From positions 143,452 through 207,451 of the forward strand of contig PAAJ01000016.1 in the NCBI GenBank assembly GCA_002702575.1: 64,000 bases of DNA, written 5' to 3'. A program made the position numbers and the translations under genes. The notes beneath the pieces were generated by a model. It saw only the letters and a program-made list of their open reading frames with translations. It did no database searches and was not told the DNA's origin. Origin of the DNA: Phycisphaerae bacterium. Its GTDB lineage: Bacteria > Planctomycetota > Phycisphaerae > Phycisphaerales > SM1A02. Below are positions 22,655 through 31,783 of this stretch, in pieces (position 1 is the first letter of the stretch; each line of letters starts with the position of its first letter).

Positions 22655-23683
22655 ATGAAAGCCATCAGAATTGAACAACAGGGCCATCCGGTCACACCCA
22701 ATATTCGATTCGTGGACGATCATCCAGATCCGGTCGTCAATCCCGGTGAGCTGCTCGTCAAGACCGAAGCCTCTGCGCTGAATCATCTGGATCTGTGGGT
22801 TGGCAGAGGCCTTCCAGGTGCCGAGTCGTTCCCTCGCATCAGCGGATCCGACGGCTGTGGTCGTGTCGTTGAAGTCGGAGACGGTGTTCCGGAAGACTGG
22901 ATGGGCCGCCGGGTCATGATCAATGCAGCTGTTCCTGCAGATCAGGTCCCCTTCCCGGATCAGGATCCTGCGTTCCCGGTCCTTCACATGATCGGTGAAA
23001 CACTGCCTGGATGTCATGCGGAGTTCTTCAAGGTTCCCGCCACGAATGCGATCTGCATCGGAGACCGAGATCCAATCCAGGCGGCCGCCTACGGACTGAC
23101 TCATTTGACGGCATGGCGAATGCTCATCACACGTTCCGCTCTTCAGAGTGGACAGTGGGTGCTCATTCCAGGCATCGGAGGCGGGTTGGCACTCGCTGCG
23201 CTCAATATCGCCCAGCATCTCGGGTGCCGCACCATCGTGACCTCAAGACACCAGTGGAAACTGGATCGAGCCTGTGAACTCGGCGCGCATCATGCCATCC
23301 TCGACGAAGGCGATGACTGGTCACGACACGTTCGACAGATCACCGGGAAGCGAGGCGTCGACGTCTGTGTCGAATCCGTTGGTCAGGCCATCCATGGTTC
23401 CGTCCTTCAGTCCCTTTGCCGAGGCGGCATCATGGTTACCTGCGGAACCACCACCGGCCCGACGGCGTCGACCGATCTGATGAGAATCTTCTGGAATCAG
23501 CTCGCCATCATTGGTTCGACGATGGGCGACATGGATGAATTCCGACAGTCCACCGCGCTGTTCAAATCAGGAGCACTGGTCCCGGTGATCGACCGCGTCA
23601 TCGATGCCCCAGAAGGGGCTGCAGCCTGGGAACGACTGGAATGCGGAGATCAGTTTGGAAAGATCGTCCTGAACTGGGCCTGA
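22655..23683 (+). CDS. Zinc-type alcohol dehydrogenase / quinone oxidoreductase family
   Basis: 342-residue medium-chain dehydrogenase/reductase. The GroES-like N-terminal half has 'EASALNHLDLWVGRGLPG' and 'RISGSDGCGRVVEVGDG'. The Rossmann half has the glycine motif 'VLIPGIGGGLALAALNIAQHLG' and 'SVGQAIHGSVLQSLCRGGIMVTCG'. The first catalytic-zinc cysteine position of classical ADHs is Asn (SALNHLD), typical of quinone-oxidoreductase-like members, so catalytic zinc is probably absent. It starts 10 nt after the isomerase-like gene. Confidence 0.88.
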   Translation: MKAIRIEQQGHPVTPNIRFVDDHPDPVVNPGELLVKTEASALNHLDLWVGRGLPGAESFPRISGSDGCGRVVEVGDGVPEDWMGRRVMINAAVPADQVPFPDQDPAFPVLHMIGETLPGCHAEFFKVPATNAICIGDRDPIQAAAYGLTHLTAWRMLITRSALQSGQWVLIPGIGGGLALAALNIAQHLGCRTIVTSRHQWKLDRACELGAHHAILDEGDDWSRHVRQITGKRGVDVCVESVGQAIHGSVLQSLCRGGIMVTCGTTTGPTASTDLMRIFWNQLAIIGSTMGDMDEFRQSTALFKSGALVPVIDRVIDAPEGAAAWERLECGDQFGKIVLNWA

Positions 23684-23717
23684 ATTCGGATTACCCTGTA
23701 ACTGGTTGCAGTTCATC

Positions 23718-24959
23718 ATGTCCACACCAGACCGATCATCGGATTCCATCATGCCAGACTTCCTCGAGAAGGTGTCCCGCAAGATCGACGCGGATCTTGC
23801 CGCCTCCCATGAGGAGATGATCGCACTCCGACGCGACCTTCACGCGCACCCTGAACCAGCCGGTGAGGAACATCGAACGACGGCCCGCATCGCCGAGAGA
23901 CTCGAACGATCAGGACTTCAGCTTCGATCGATCCCGGGAACAGGTGTCATTGCCGACCTTCATGTCGGTGCCGATGATGATTCGTGGATGGCGATCCGGG
24001 CAGACATTGACTGCGTATCGGTTCAGGATGAGAAGATGGTTCCCTGGAGATCCACGAATCAGGGGCACTGCCATGCCTGTGGCCATGATGCCCATGCAAC
24101 GATGGCGTTGTTCGCTGCTGAATCCATGGCTGCGCATCGTGCCGAACTGGAATCAGCACATCCGAATGCCAACATCCGTTTCATCTTCCAACCCGCTGAA
24201 GAAACGGCGACAGGTGCAAGAGCCATGATTCAGGCGGGCGCTGTTGAAAGCGTCCGGAGCATGGTCGCACTTCACTGTGAACCCTTTCTTGATGTCGGCC
24301 AGATCGGAGTGAAGACCGGCGCCATCACATCACACATGAGCACCTTCAGAATTGTTCTCAAAGGTGCTGGTGGTCATTCCGCAAGACCCCATGAAGCCGT
24401 GGATCCTGTTCCTGCTGCAGTGAATGCGGTAGCAATGCTCTACCAGCTGGTCCCGCGATCAATGGACAGCAGACATCCGATGTGCCTTTCGATCACCAGC
24501 CTCAACGCCGGAGAAGCCTTCAACGCCATTCCAGACGAGGCCGTGATCTGCGGCACTCTGAGAGTCGGTCATCTTGCAGATGAACAGCGTGCCAGGGATG
24601 CCATCGACCGCTGTCTGCGAGGAAGCTGCGAAGCAACAGGATGCACGTTTACGATCGAGTATCCATACAAGGCGCCTGCTACGAACAACGATGTCGATAC
24701 GACCCGCCTCTTCGAACAGGCTGCACGAAGCGTACTTGGCCATGAAGGCGTCGTTCACCTCGACATGGCAAGTCTCGGCGGTGAGGATTTTGCCTATTTC
24801 CAGGAACAGGTTCCCGCCGCCATGGCACGACTTGGGACCGGGAGCGGACCCGCCAGGCAGCGGCACCCATTGCACTCACCTCGATTCGACATCGATGAAA
24901 GCGCCTTGCCGATCGGGTCACGGCTTCTTGCCAATACCGCCCTGCTCGGCATGGCTTAG
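23718..24959 (+). CDS. M20-family amidohydrolase (hippurate hydrolase-like)
   Basis: 413 residues from the ATG at 23718. Di-metal peptidase/amidohydrolase: CHACGHDAHATM gives the first His/Asp ligands, FQPAEETATGA the bridging glutamates, HCEPFLDVGQIG a histidine, and a C-terminal histidine lies in 'RQRHPLHSPRFDIDE'. The dimerisation domain is in the middle (AGGHSARPHEAVDPVPAA). Relatives cleave N-acyl amino acids such as hippurate or N-acetyl-diaminopimelate; the specificity here is not determinable. No signal peptide. Confidence 0.92.
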   Translation: MSTPDRSSDSIMPDFLEKVSRKIDADLAASHEEMIALRRDLHAHPEPAGEEHRTTARIAERLERSGLQLRSIPGTGVIADLHVGADDDSWMAIRADIDCVSVQDEKMVPWRSTNQGHCHACGHDAHATMALFAAESMAAHRAELESAHPNANIRFIFQPAEETATGARAMIQAGAVESVRSMVALHCEPFLDVGQIGVKTGAITSHMSTFRIVLKGAGGHSARPHEAVDPVPAAVNAVAMLYQLVPRSMDSRHPMCLSITSLNAGEAFNAIPDEAVICGTLRVGHLADEQRARDAIDRCLRGSCEATGCTFTIEYPYKAPATNNDVDTTRLFEQAARSVLGHEGVVHLDMASLGGEDFAYFQEQVPAAMARLGTGSGPARQRHPLHSPRFDIDESALPIGSRLLANTALLGMA

Positions 24960-25019
24960 ACTCGTCATCAATCGATCTCTTTCCGACCATACGGCCACAG
25001 AACAACCAGGGGAATTCAC

Positions 25020-26159
25020 ATGGCCCAGCGATTCACACCAAGTGCCCAGCATACGCTCGGCGTCGAAATCGAACTTGGCCTGATCAATCAGGAGACTCTC
25101 GAGCTCTCCATGGATGTTCCTCACATCCTCGAAAAGAGACCGCAGCAGTGGGAAGATTCAATCAAACCCGAATTCATGCGGAGTTATCTCGAGTTCAATA
25201 CCGGGGTCTGCAAGACCGTCGATGACGTTCGACGCGATCTCTCTGAAAAACTTCAATGGGGATATGAAACCGCTGCTGAAATGGGACACACCTTCCTCTG
25301 GAGCGGAACACATCCGACCTCTCACTGGAAAGATCAGAAGCTGACGGATGATGATCGCTATGAATGGCTCATGGAGACCATGCAGTTCGTCTCCAGACGA
25401 CTGGTCGTTTTCGGTCTGCATGTTCATGTCGGCCTGGACTCCGGTGACAAGGCCATCCAGATGTGCGACCGACTTCTGAGACATCTTCCGGTACTGTTGG
25501 CCTTGTCTTCGAACTCACCCCACTGGTGTGCACGAAACACGGGACTCCACTCCTACCGATCCAAGGTCATGGAATCACTGCCGACCGCTGGACTGCCCGA
25601 GACGATGCGAAACTGGTCCGAATACAACTGGCTGACGGATCATCTGATCGCGACCGACTTCATCCATTCACCTCGCGAGATCTGGTGGGATGTACGGCCT
25701 GTCGCCCGATTTGGAACGGTCGAAGTCCGGGTCATGGATACACCCATCAGCATGAAGCATCTGCTTGGACTGGTCGCCATGACCCAGTGCATCGTTGCCG
25801 GACTCTCCGCTGAGATCGATCGTGGCATGTATCTCGTCGACTGTCATCCGATGATCGCCCGACAGAACAAATGGCATGCGTCGAGGTACGGCCTGGACGC
25901 GACACTTGCGGATCCAGACACGATGCTTGCGATCTCAGCACGCCAGCAGGCGAGACTGCTTCTTGATCTCTGCAAGCCCGTCGCAGAACGACTTGGTTGC
26001 TCGGAGGAACTGGGCTACGTCGAAGACATCCTCGAGGAAGGCAGTGGCGCAGCGATCCAGAGACGCGCGGCGGACAAATCCGATGATCTGCATGAGGTTG
26101 TCAGGAAGACCCTTGAGACGACGGGGCAACCCTGGGCTTTTGGGCCCCCGAGTTCCTGA
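25020..26159 (+). CDS. GCS2-family carboxylate-amine ligase (YbdK-like)
   Basis: 379 residues. Glutamate-cysteine ligase family 2 fold: 'TLGVEIELGLIN' at the N-terminus (the acidic metal-binding ExE), 'FGLHVHVGLDSGDKA' in the middle, 'RFGTVEVRVMDTPIS' toward the end. Relatives catalyse weak gamma-glutamylcysteine synthesis or other ATP-dependent amide ligations; the in vivo substrate is uncertain. A GGGG Shine-Dalgarno stands just before the ATG. Its last 59 nt overlap the 3' end of tmk on the opposite strand. Confidence 0.9.
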   Translation: MAQRFTPSAQHTLGVEIELGLINQETLELSMDVPHILEKRPQQWEDSIKPEFMRSYLEFNTGVCKTVDDVRRDLSEKLQWGYETAAEMGHTFLWSGTHPTSHWKDQKLTDDDRYEWLMETMQFVSRRLVVFGLHVHVGLDSGDKAIQMCDRLLRHLPVLLALSSNSPHWCARNTGLHSYRSKVMESLPTAGLPETMRNWSEYNWLTDHLIATDFIHSPREIWWDVRPVARFGTVEVRVMDTPISMKHLLGLVAMTQCIVAGLSAEIDRGMYLVDCHPMIARQNKWHASRYGLDATLADPDTMLAISARQQARLLLDLCKPVAERLGCSEELGYVEDILEEGSGAAIQRRAADKSDDLHEVVRKTLETTGQPWAFGPPSS

Positions 26160-26808
26160 CAACCCCGGGCGTCTGACCGAGCCGCTCACGAAGAGTGTCG
26201 AGCAACGATTCGAAGACGATGTCCTCCCCCGGACGGGCATCGATGACCACCACACGATCCGGCTCCCGGCGGGCCAGGTCGAGATAGCCTTCACGAACGC
26301 GGGAATGGAAGACTGCACCCTTTCGTTCCATGCGATCGAGCAGTGGATTCAATCGGCGAGCGGCGGTGTCCTGATCGACATCGAAGATGACTGTCAGGTC
26401 CGGCATGAGATCGCCCACGGCGACCTTGCCCACATGATCGATCGCATCCTTCGAAAGGCCGCCACCTGACCCTTGATAGGCGTGTGTACTGCTGATGAAT
26501 CGGTCGGCCAGCACGAGGTCGCCTCGTTCGAGCGCAGGCCGAACGACTTCTTCGACAATCTGTGCCCGGCTGGCCATGTAGAGCAGCATTTCACAGGTGA
26601 TGGTCATCTCCTCATGGGCGACGTCCAGAAGGACTTCTCGGATGCGTTCACCAATGGGCGTTCCCCCCGGCTCCCGCAATTCCGTCACCGACAGATTGCT
26701 GGATTTGAGCCATGAGGAGAATCGACGGAACTGGGTGCTCTTTCCGGAGCCATCGGGACCATCGAACACCACGAACCTACCCTGGAGTCTGGAAATCCAA
26801 CTCGACAT
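26101..26808 (-). CDS. tmk: Thymidylate kinase
   Basis: Phosphorylates dTMP to dTDP. 235 residues from the ATG at 26808, which starts just before the family opening 'GRFVVFDGPDGSGKST' (P-loop). The DRx motif is 'LADRFISSTHAYQGSG' and the lid region is 'RMERKGAVFHSRVREGY'. The C-terminal ~25 residues (GVVRNSGAQKPRVAPSSQGSS) exceed the family core and are encoded within the overlap with the convergent ligase gene. The upstream neighbour at 26906 is divergent. Confidence 0.94.
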   Translation of the reverse strand: MSSWISRLQGRFVVFDGPDGSGKSTQFRRFSSWLKSSNLSVTELREPGGTPIGERIREVLLDVAHEEMTITCEMLLYMASRAQIVEEVVRPALERGDLVLADRFISSTHAYQGSGGGLSKDAIDHVGKVAVGDLMPDLTVIFDVDQDTAARRLNPLLDRMERKGAVFHSRVREGYLDLARREPDRVVVIDARPGEDIVFESLLDTLRERLGQTPGVVRNSGAQKPRVAPSSQGSS

Positions 26809-26905
26809 CACTTCACTATACCCCGCATGGACTTCCTGTCCCCTGATGATGGATCTCGCCGCCCTGCTCGTCATGAAAGCGCCGAGATCCGTACCATTTC
26901 CACCC

Positions 26906-27415
26906 ATGCGAGTGGTTGTGCGTCAGTTGGACCGCCGCCGAGTAGGCGAGATCGAAGCCGATGCCGATTCAAGACCGGCACGGGCTTCGACGATCGATAC
27001 CGGTGAGGAAGTCTTCCTCGACTGGGAGCGTGCCTTCGACGATGCCGGGCAACTGCGTCGATGCATCATCTGTGGCAGTGAAGATCTCTACAAGCGGCGA
27101 ACATTCCCACAGATCACCCCCTTCGTGATCGTCCTCGCATTTGCCCTGAGTCTGATTGGCGTTCTTGGATTCGTCACCGACATCGCCATCCTGATCGGAA
27201 TGACCGGAGTGCTTCTGCTTGATGTCGCCATCCTGTTTTTCGCCAGGACACGATTGCAGTGCTATCACTGCCGATCGGATTACCGAAATCTCCAGATCGC
27301 CGATTACCACAGACAATGGGATCGCGCCATTGAGGCGAGAGTCAGAGCAGGTCGGTCTTCGCGCAAGCAGGAACCCGTCAGGCGGATACGCGCTCGTGAC
27401 GATTTCCAATCGTGA
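26906..27415 (+). CDS. Small zinc-ribbon membrane protein
   Basis: 169 residues from the ATG at 26906; the longer track ORF runs antisense through tmk. Four cysteines in two CxxC pairs (CIICGSEDLY at ~53 and CYHCRSDYRN at ~115) bracket two hydrophobic segments (FVIVLAFALSLIGVLGFVTDIAIL and MTGVLLLDVAILFF). The cysteines could form one zinc site at the membrane face. The C-terminus is strongly basic. Function unknown. Its TGA directly abuts the stop of the convergent ubiB-like gene (TGA|TCA). Confidence 0.75.
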   Translation: MRVVVRQLDRRRVGEIEADADSRPARASTIDTGEEVFLDWERAFDDAGQLRRCIICGSEDLYKRRTFPQITPFVIVLAFALSLIGVLGFVTDIAILIGMTGVLLLDVAILFFARTRLQCYHCRSDYRNLQIADYHRQWDRAIEARVRAGRSSRKQEPVRRIRARDDFQS

Positions 27416-29092
27416 TCAGTCCTTCTTTCGCAGAAAGTTTTCCAGCAAGACGAAGGCTGCCATCAGGAATGAGAACAGGAATCCGATGAAACCGATCCAG
27501 CCGAGGATCGAGTGACCCTCACTTCGACTGTCTGCCAGCACCAGTACGGATGACGCCAGAATCATCGCTGAGATCAGCAGCGTGTAGGAAATCTGGCGAC
27601 TGGAATGATGGACCGTACGGTTCAGACGCTCAATACCTTCGACATCAAGTGATACACGGATGTCGTTTCTGGAGAAGCGTTCCAGGATGGTCGAGACACG
27701 GCCGGGAAGACTCTCGGCAAGCTTGATGTATCTGGTCGAGGAATTCTTCAGTCTTGCCCAGATGGCTTCGCGGGAATACTGCCTCTTGACCAGTGATTCC
27801 AGATGCGGACGGGCAAACGTCAACAGGTCGAAGTTCGGATCAAGATCCTCTCCGACACCTTCGATCGTCGCCAACGCCTTGATCATCAAAACAATGTCGC
27901 CGGGGCATTGGATCTGGTGTTTCCTGAGACCATCTGAGAAGGCCTGAAGCACTGCGGAAATCTGTATCTTCTCGAATGAGACCCCCGTGAACTGATCCAT
28001 GAAGTCCTGAAGATCACGGCGGACCGCTCGGGGCGAAATCGTTTCTTCACGAACGTTGCCCAATGCGATGAAGGCCTCGTAGACCTTGTCAATGTTGCTG
28101 GACGACACCCCATACAGCAGATTGGCGAGTTCATTGACCGTTTCGCTGTCAACACGACCTGCCATTCCGCAATCGATGAAGCACAATCGCTGGTCTGCGA
28201 GCCAGAACATGTTGCCTGGATGTGGATCGGCATGAAAGAAACCGATATCCAGGACCTGCCTGAGGATGCTGCCGGCTCCGATCTCGACGATCTTGCTGCG
28301 CTCTTCCTCACTGAGGTTCGCATCCTTCCAATGGGAGAGCTGCGTCCCCTTGATTTCCTCGAGACCAAGAACCCGATTCCGTGTAACCGACCAGTGCACC
28401 TCGGGGAAATAGGTGTTTGGATCGTCCTCCAGACGACGTCGGAAGGTTTCGATGTTTCGAGCCTCGTGCATGAGATCCAACTCGTAGCTCATTGCCTGCT
28501 GGAACTCATCAACCACGGAAACAGGGTCGAAAGGAAGATTCGTGTGATGCTTCGCAACCCACTGCGCGACGTCACCAAGAATCTCAAGATCATTCACCAC
28601 GACTCGTGAAATACCTGGACGCAGTACCTTCAGAACAATAGGTCCGCCATCCTTCAGAACAGCGCGGTGAGCCTGCGCCATCGAAGCTGCCGCCATCGGC
28701 TCTTCATCGATGGAGTCGAAAAAGTCATCCAGATCTCCAAGATCCTCGATCAACTGTTGCTTGATATCAGCCCAGTCGACGGCGGGCACATTGTCCTGAA
28801 GATGCTTGAACTCTTCGACGTACTCGGGTGGCAGAATGTCTGGCCTGGTACTGAGCACCTGACCAAGCTTGATGAACGTCGGACCAAGTTCCTCGAGCGC
28901 AAGACGCAACCGCTTGGGACGGCCCATTCTCTGGACTTCTTCGCTCGGACCACGACTGAAGATTCGTCGACTGCGATCAAGCAGAAGATCCAGCTTGGCA
29001 TCCTCAAAGAATTCTCGGAACCCGAACGTAACGAGTACCGACAACATCTCCCGGTATCGTCCGGCATGCCGGACGAATTGAAGCATCGACAT
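27416..29092 (-). CDS. UbiB/ABC1 (AarF) family atypical kinase
   Basis: 558 residues from the ATG at 29092, which has a GAGGAG Shine-Dalgarno 6 nt away. Family hallmarks: KLGQ in 'PTFIKLGQVLSTRPD', the ABC1 signature 'AAASMAQAHRA' replacing the usual glycine loop, nucleotide-site lysine in 'PIVLKVLRPG', 'FHADPHPGN' and 'FIDCGMAG'. Two C-terminal transmembrane helices anchor it (YTLLISAMILASSVLVLA and ILGWIGFIGFLFSFLMAAFVLL). Relatives support quinone biosynthesis or lipid homeostasis through ATP-dependent activity. No ubiquinone or menaquinone genes are nearby. Confidence 0.93.
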   Translation of the reverse strand: MSMLQFVRHAGRYREMLSVLVTFGFREFFEDAKLDLLLDRSRRIFSRGPSEEVQRMGRPKRLRLALEELGPTFIKLGQVLSTRPDILPPEYVEEFKHLQDNVPAVDWADIKQQLIEDLGDLDDFFDSIDEEPMAAASMAQAHRAVLKDGGPIVLKVLRPGISRVVVNDLEILGDVAQWVAKHHTNLPFDPVSVVDEFQQAMSYELDLMHEARNIETFRRRLEDDPNTYFPEVHWSVTRNRVLGLEEIKGTQLSHWKDANLSEEERSKIVEIGAGSILRQVLDIGFFHADPHPGNMFWLADQRLCFIDCGMAGRVDSETVNELANLLYGVSSSNIDKVYEAFIALGNVREETISPRAVRRDLQDFMDQFTGVSFEKIQISAVLQAFSDGLRKHQIQCPGDIVLMIKALATIEGVGEDLDPNFDLLTFARPHLESLVKRQYSREAIWARLKNSSTRYIKLAESLPGRVSTILERFSRNDIRVSLDVEGIERLNRTVHHSSRQISYTLLISAMILASSVLVLADSRSEGHSILGWIGFIGFLFSFLMAAFVLLENFLRKKD

Positions 29093-29316
29093 GACCAACT
29101 CCTCTGCGGGCACTCACCCGTGGCGGCACTATAGCGGCTCCAAGGCTCCCGACCGGCACCTCCGGCAGCAACCCATCCACACCACAGAAGTTGATTGCCT
29201 CCCGCCCCCTGCGGAAGTCGGGTGGATACGGTCATGAAGGCGACCTTTTGGCCATTCCGCTACGAGTTGTCAATCTTCCGCTTGATCTCTCGTCATTCCG
29301 GAGAACACTCTTTTTG
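29093..29316. other. Intergenic region upstream of ubiB-like gene
   Basis: About 220 bases between the UbiB-like start and the small ORF at 29317. I see no tRNA, SRP-RNA core or other RNA motif. It must hold the UbiB-like promoter on the minus strand and possibly one for the small ORF on the plus strand, but no convincing -35/-10 pair stands out. Confidence 0.3.
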
Positions 29317-29514
29317 ATGGTCGACCACCACGACCAATTCGAGAATCGGCTTCGCCGAATTCATGGGCGACGGGATGCCAAGATCATGGCAGTCCCGAAA
29401 AACGCCTCGTTCCAGGATCGCGCCAGCGCTATGGTTGTTGGTGTACTCAGAAAGCTTGCCACGACCTGGGACACATGGACTGAGGCCGCCAAGGGGCGAC
29501 ATCGGATTCGCTGA
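29317..29514 (+). CDS. Candidate 65-residue basic small protein
   Basis: Open frame from ATG 29317 within a longer track ORF (29191). The translated segment has an acidic/His N-terminus (MVDHHDQFENRLRR), a central hydrophobic patch (RASAMVVGVLRKLATTW) and a basic C-terminus (AAKGRHRIR). GGAG lies 13 nt before the ATG, a rather long spacing. A strong GC hairpin ends 54 nt after the stop, consistent with a monocistronic unit. No family is recognised. A reasonable alternative is non-coding spacer or an RNA gene ending at that hairpin. Confidence 0.35.
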   Translation: MVDHHDQFENRLRRIHGRRDAKIMAVPKNASFQDRASAMVVGVLRKLATTWDTWTEAAKGRHRIR

Positions 29515-29542
29515 TCCAGACCGCATACCGGATCAGATCGTC

Positions 29543-29568
29543 CAACGCCCCATCGAATCGGGGCGTTG
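29543..29568 (+). terminator. GC-rich hairpin, terminator candidate
   Basis: CAACGCCCC-ATCGAATC-GGGGCGTTG is a perfect 9-bp stem followed by TCTGTTTA. Both annotated large flanking genes start away from it, so it has no terminating role unless something short (the 65-aa ORF or an RNA) is transcribed rightward before it. Confidence 0.5.
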
Positions 29569-29606
29569 TCTGTTTACCGGGATGACCGTGTGAGGGAGGA
29601 GACGAG

Positions 29607-30305
29607 ATGGAATATGACGGCCAGATGAACGAAGGGAACCAGAACCCCCTCGATCTCAATTCGAATGCCAGTCGATCTCTGGCCACGCGCTGGGCTCGAC
29701 TGATTCGTTCAAATGAGCTGGATCGACTGGTGATCGATGGCATTCCCGCATGGTCCGCGTTGACTGCGGTCGCCGCTGTCATGGAATCACCTCGAATGGA
29801 AGTGCTGCTCGGACTGGACGCGGGACTTCAGGTCATGAACGGATCGGATGACATCGACCCGGTCAACCTGCCGCTGCGGTATGCCGTCTGTGTCGATGGA
29901 CCGATTGAGCAGGCAGATGCCGATGCCATTGAACGTGCTGTGGTTTCCAGCAGCAGTCTGATGGATGCCGACATCAGAGCCGCCGCATCCGTTCTGAATC
30001 GGAGTGGTCTGGTTGAAGTGCAAGGCCGATCGAATCGGCCATTGCTGGCGGTCATCGCCGAGATGCTGAGGAACTTCCTTGCCGAAGCACTTCAGTGTCC
30101 AGCAGCAGACATTCCACTCCCGGAATCCGACATCATCGACTCGATCATGTCGTGGACCGGTCGACTCGCCATGCGTCCCGTTGAAACGGATATCTATCCG
30201 GATTTCGTTGATCTTGGAATCGTTCTGCCCGAGACCGATGAAATCGGCCCTGCCTCGTCCTCGATCATCTACGACCGGCGGACGCAGACCTGGCATGCCG
30301 ACTGA
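29607..30305 (+). CDS. Conserved-looking hypothetical protein
   Basis: 232 residues, soluble, no recognised domain. A strong GGAGGAG Shine-Dalgarno precedes the ATG. The sequence is acidic with alternating hydrophobic segments (LDRLVIDGIPAWSALTAVAAV; LLAVIAEMLRNFLAEALQCP). There is no signal peptide or membrane helix. Codon pattern and ribosome site indicate a real gene. It is followed 74 nt later by the AtoE-type transporter on the same strand; a functional link is not evident. Confidence 0.7.
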   Translation: MEYDGQMNEGNQNPLDLNSNASRSLATRWARLIRSNELDRLVIDGIPAWSALTAVAAVMESPRMEVLLGLDAGLQVMNGSDDIDPVNLPLRYAVCVDGPIEQADADAIERAVVSSSSLMDADIRAAASVLNRSGLVEVQGRSNRPLLAVIAEMLRNFLAEALQCPAADIPLPESDIIDSIMSWTGRLAMRPVETDIYPDFVDLGIVLPETDEIGPASSSIIYDRRTQTWHAD

Positions 30306-30379
30306 TCGGCCGTGGTTGGCTGAACCCGACTGACAGATCCGAATTCCCGACCTGTGAGCAGTGACGTAGTATCCACGTC

Positions 30380-31777
30380 ATGGTTGCACGACTTGGCCTG
30401 TTTCTGAGCCGGACCATCGGCCGCTTCATGCCCGATCCGCTGATTCTGGCATTGAGCCTCACGATCCTCACAGCGATCCTGGCATTGGTCTTCGGCTACG
30501 CCGATACCGGCCGTCGTGAAGCCGCCACGATTCTGATCGAAGACTGGTGGAACAGCGGCATCTGGGTCTTCCTCAAATTCAGCATGCAGATGGCCTTGAT
30601 CCTGGTCACCGGCTACGCACTCGCCGACAGTCCAATCGTGCGACGAGGGCTGGCCGGCATCGCTCGTGTTCCGAAATCTCCCGGGCAAGCGGCGGCGATC
30701 GTCGGACTCGTGGCCGCCGTCACCGGATTGATCAACTGGGGTCTCGGACTCATCGTCGGTGCACTGCTCGCCAGGGACGTTGGACGTTCCATGGAAGCAC
30801 GTGGGCAATCCAATCACTTTCCGCTGCTGTGCGCTGCTGGCTACATGGGATTGATGGTCTGGCACGGTGGTCTTTCCGGATCCGCCGCGCTGAAGACCAG
30901 TACGGCGAGCGAAGCCAAAGGCATTCTCGGTGAAGACCTCATGGGGGCGCTGGCCACACAGGGCTTTGCGGACGGCATCCCACTGAGCGCCACGACCTTC
31001 TCCAGCATGAATCTCCTGATCAGCGGCGGTCTGATTGTGATCGTCCCGATCATGCTTTGGCTGCTGGCACCACGTCCTGCCGATTGTCGTACGCTCAGTC
31101 AGGTCGATGCCCGTCCGATGAAGGATGTTCCGGCGGAAGCCATCTCGAGAAATGAAAGCTGGGGCGCCTTCGGAACGATCTGCTCGATGGTGATCGCAAT
31201 CGCACTGGTTGCCGGCTTCATCATCTTCCTGTTCGACGATGAACGCGGCATTCTTCGGCTTGGTCCCAATGAATTCAACGCATTGATGCTGGGCATCGGT
31301 CTGATCCTGCACGGCTCACCGATCGCCTATGCCCGATCGATTGAACGGGCTACCAGAGGGTGTGCCGGAATTCTCATCCAGTTCCCTCTGTATGCAGGCA
31401 TTCTGGCGATGCTCAAGGAATCCGGACTCATGGCCGACATCGCTCGATTCGCGGCGGAGGCCTCGAGCGAGACGACACTCCCCTTCTTCACATTCCTCTC
31501 CGCTGGAGTCGTGAATTTCCTTGTCCCATCCGGCGGAGGTCAATGGGGTGTCCAGGGGCCCATTGCGATCCAGAGTGCGATCGACGCCGGAGTCCCGCTG
31601 CCCAAGATGCTCATGTCCGTCAGCTATGGCGATCAACTCACGAACATGTTGCAGCCGTTCTGGGCGCTTCCATTGCTTGCGATTACAGGCGTGCGAGCCA
31701 GGGACATCGTCGGCTATACCGCCATCGTCATGATCGTGGCTGCGATCTGGATTTCTTTCTGGCTTCTCGTCTGGTGA
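30380..31777 (+). CDS. AtoE-type short-chain fatty acid transporter
   Basis: 465 residues, about twelve transmembrane helices. The family motif 'NFLVPSGGGQWGVQGPI' is present, as is 'NWGLGLIVGALLARD'. E. coli AtoE mediates uptake of short-chain fatty acids such as butyrate/acetoacetate; the substrate here is inferred from family only. The crotonase-like gene starts 6 nt after its stop, which fits uptake and metabolism of acyl compounds encoded together. Confidence 0.9.
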   Translation: MVARLGLFLSRTIGRFMPDPLILALSLTILTAILALVFGYADTGRREAATILIEDWWNSGIWVFLKFSMQMALILVTGYALADSPIVRRGLAGIARVPKSPGQAAAIVGLVAAVTGLINWGLGLIVGALLARDVGRSMEARGQSNHFPLLCAAGYMGLMVWHGGLSGSAALKTSTASEAKGILGEDLMGALATQGFADGIPLSATTFSSMNLLISGGLIVIVPIMLWLLAPRPADCRTLSQVDARPMKDVPAEAISRNESWGAFGTICSMVIAIALVAGFIIFLFDDERGILRLGPNEFNALMLGIGLILHGSPIAYARSIERATRGCAGILIQFPLYAGILAMLKESGLMADIARFAAEASSETTLPFFTFLSAGVVNFLVPSGGGQWGVQGPIAIQSAIDAGVPLPKMLMSVSYGDQLTNMLQPFWALPLLAITGVRARDIVGYTAIVMIVAAIWISFWLLVW

Positions 31778-31783
31778 CAACAC

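Noticed and set aside
29191-29316. N-terminal extension of the small ORF upstream of ATG 29317
   Set aside because: The upstream part has no good start context and looks like spacer; only the shorter frame was kept, with low confidence.
29093-29606. tRNA, tmRNA or SRP RNA in the largest intergenic gap
   Set aside because: No T-loop GGTTCGA-type sequence, CCA end or SRP core motif could be read; only a terminator-like stem is present.
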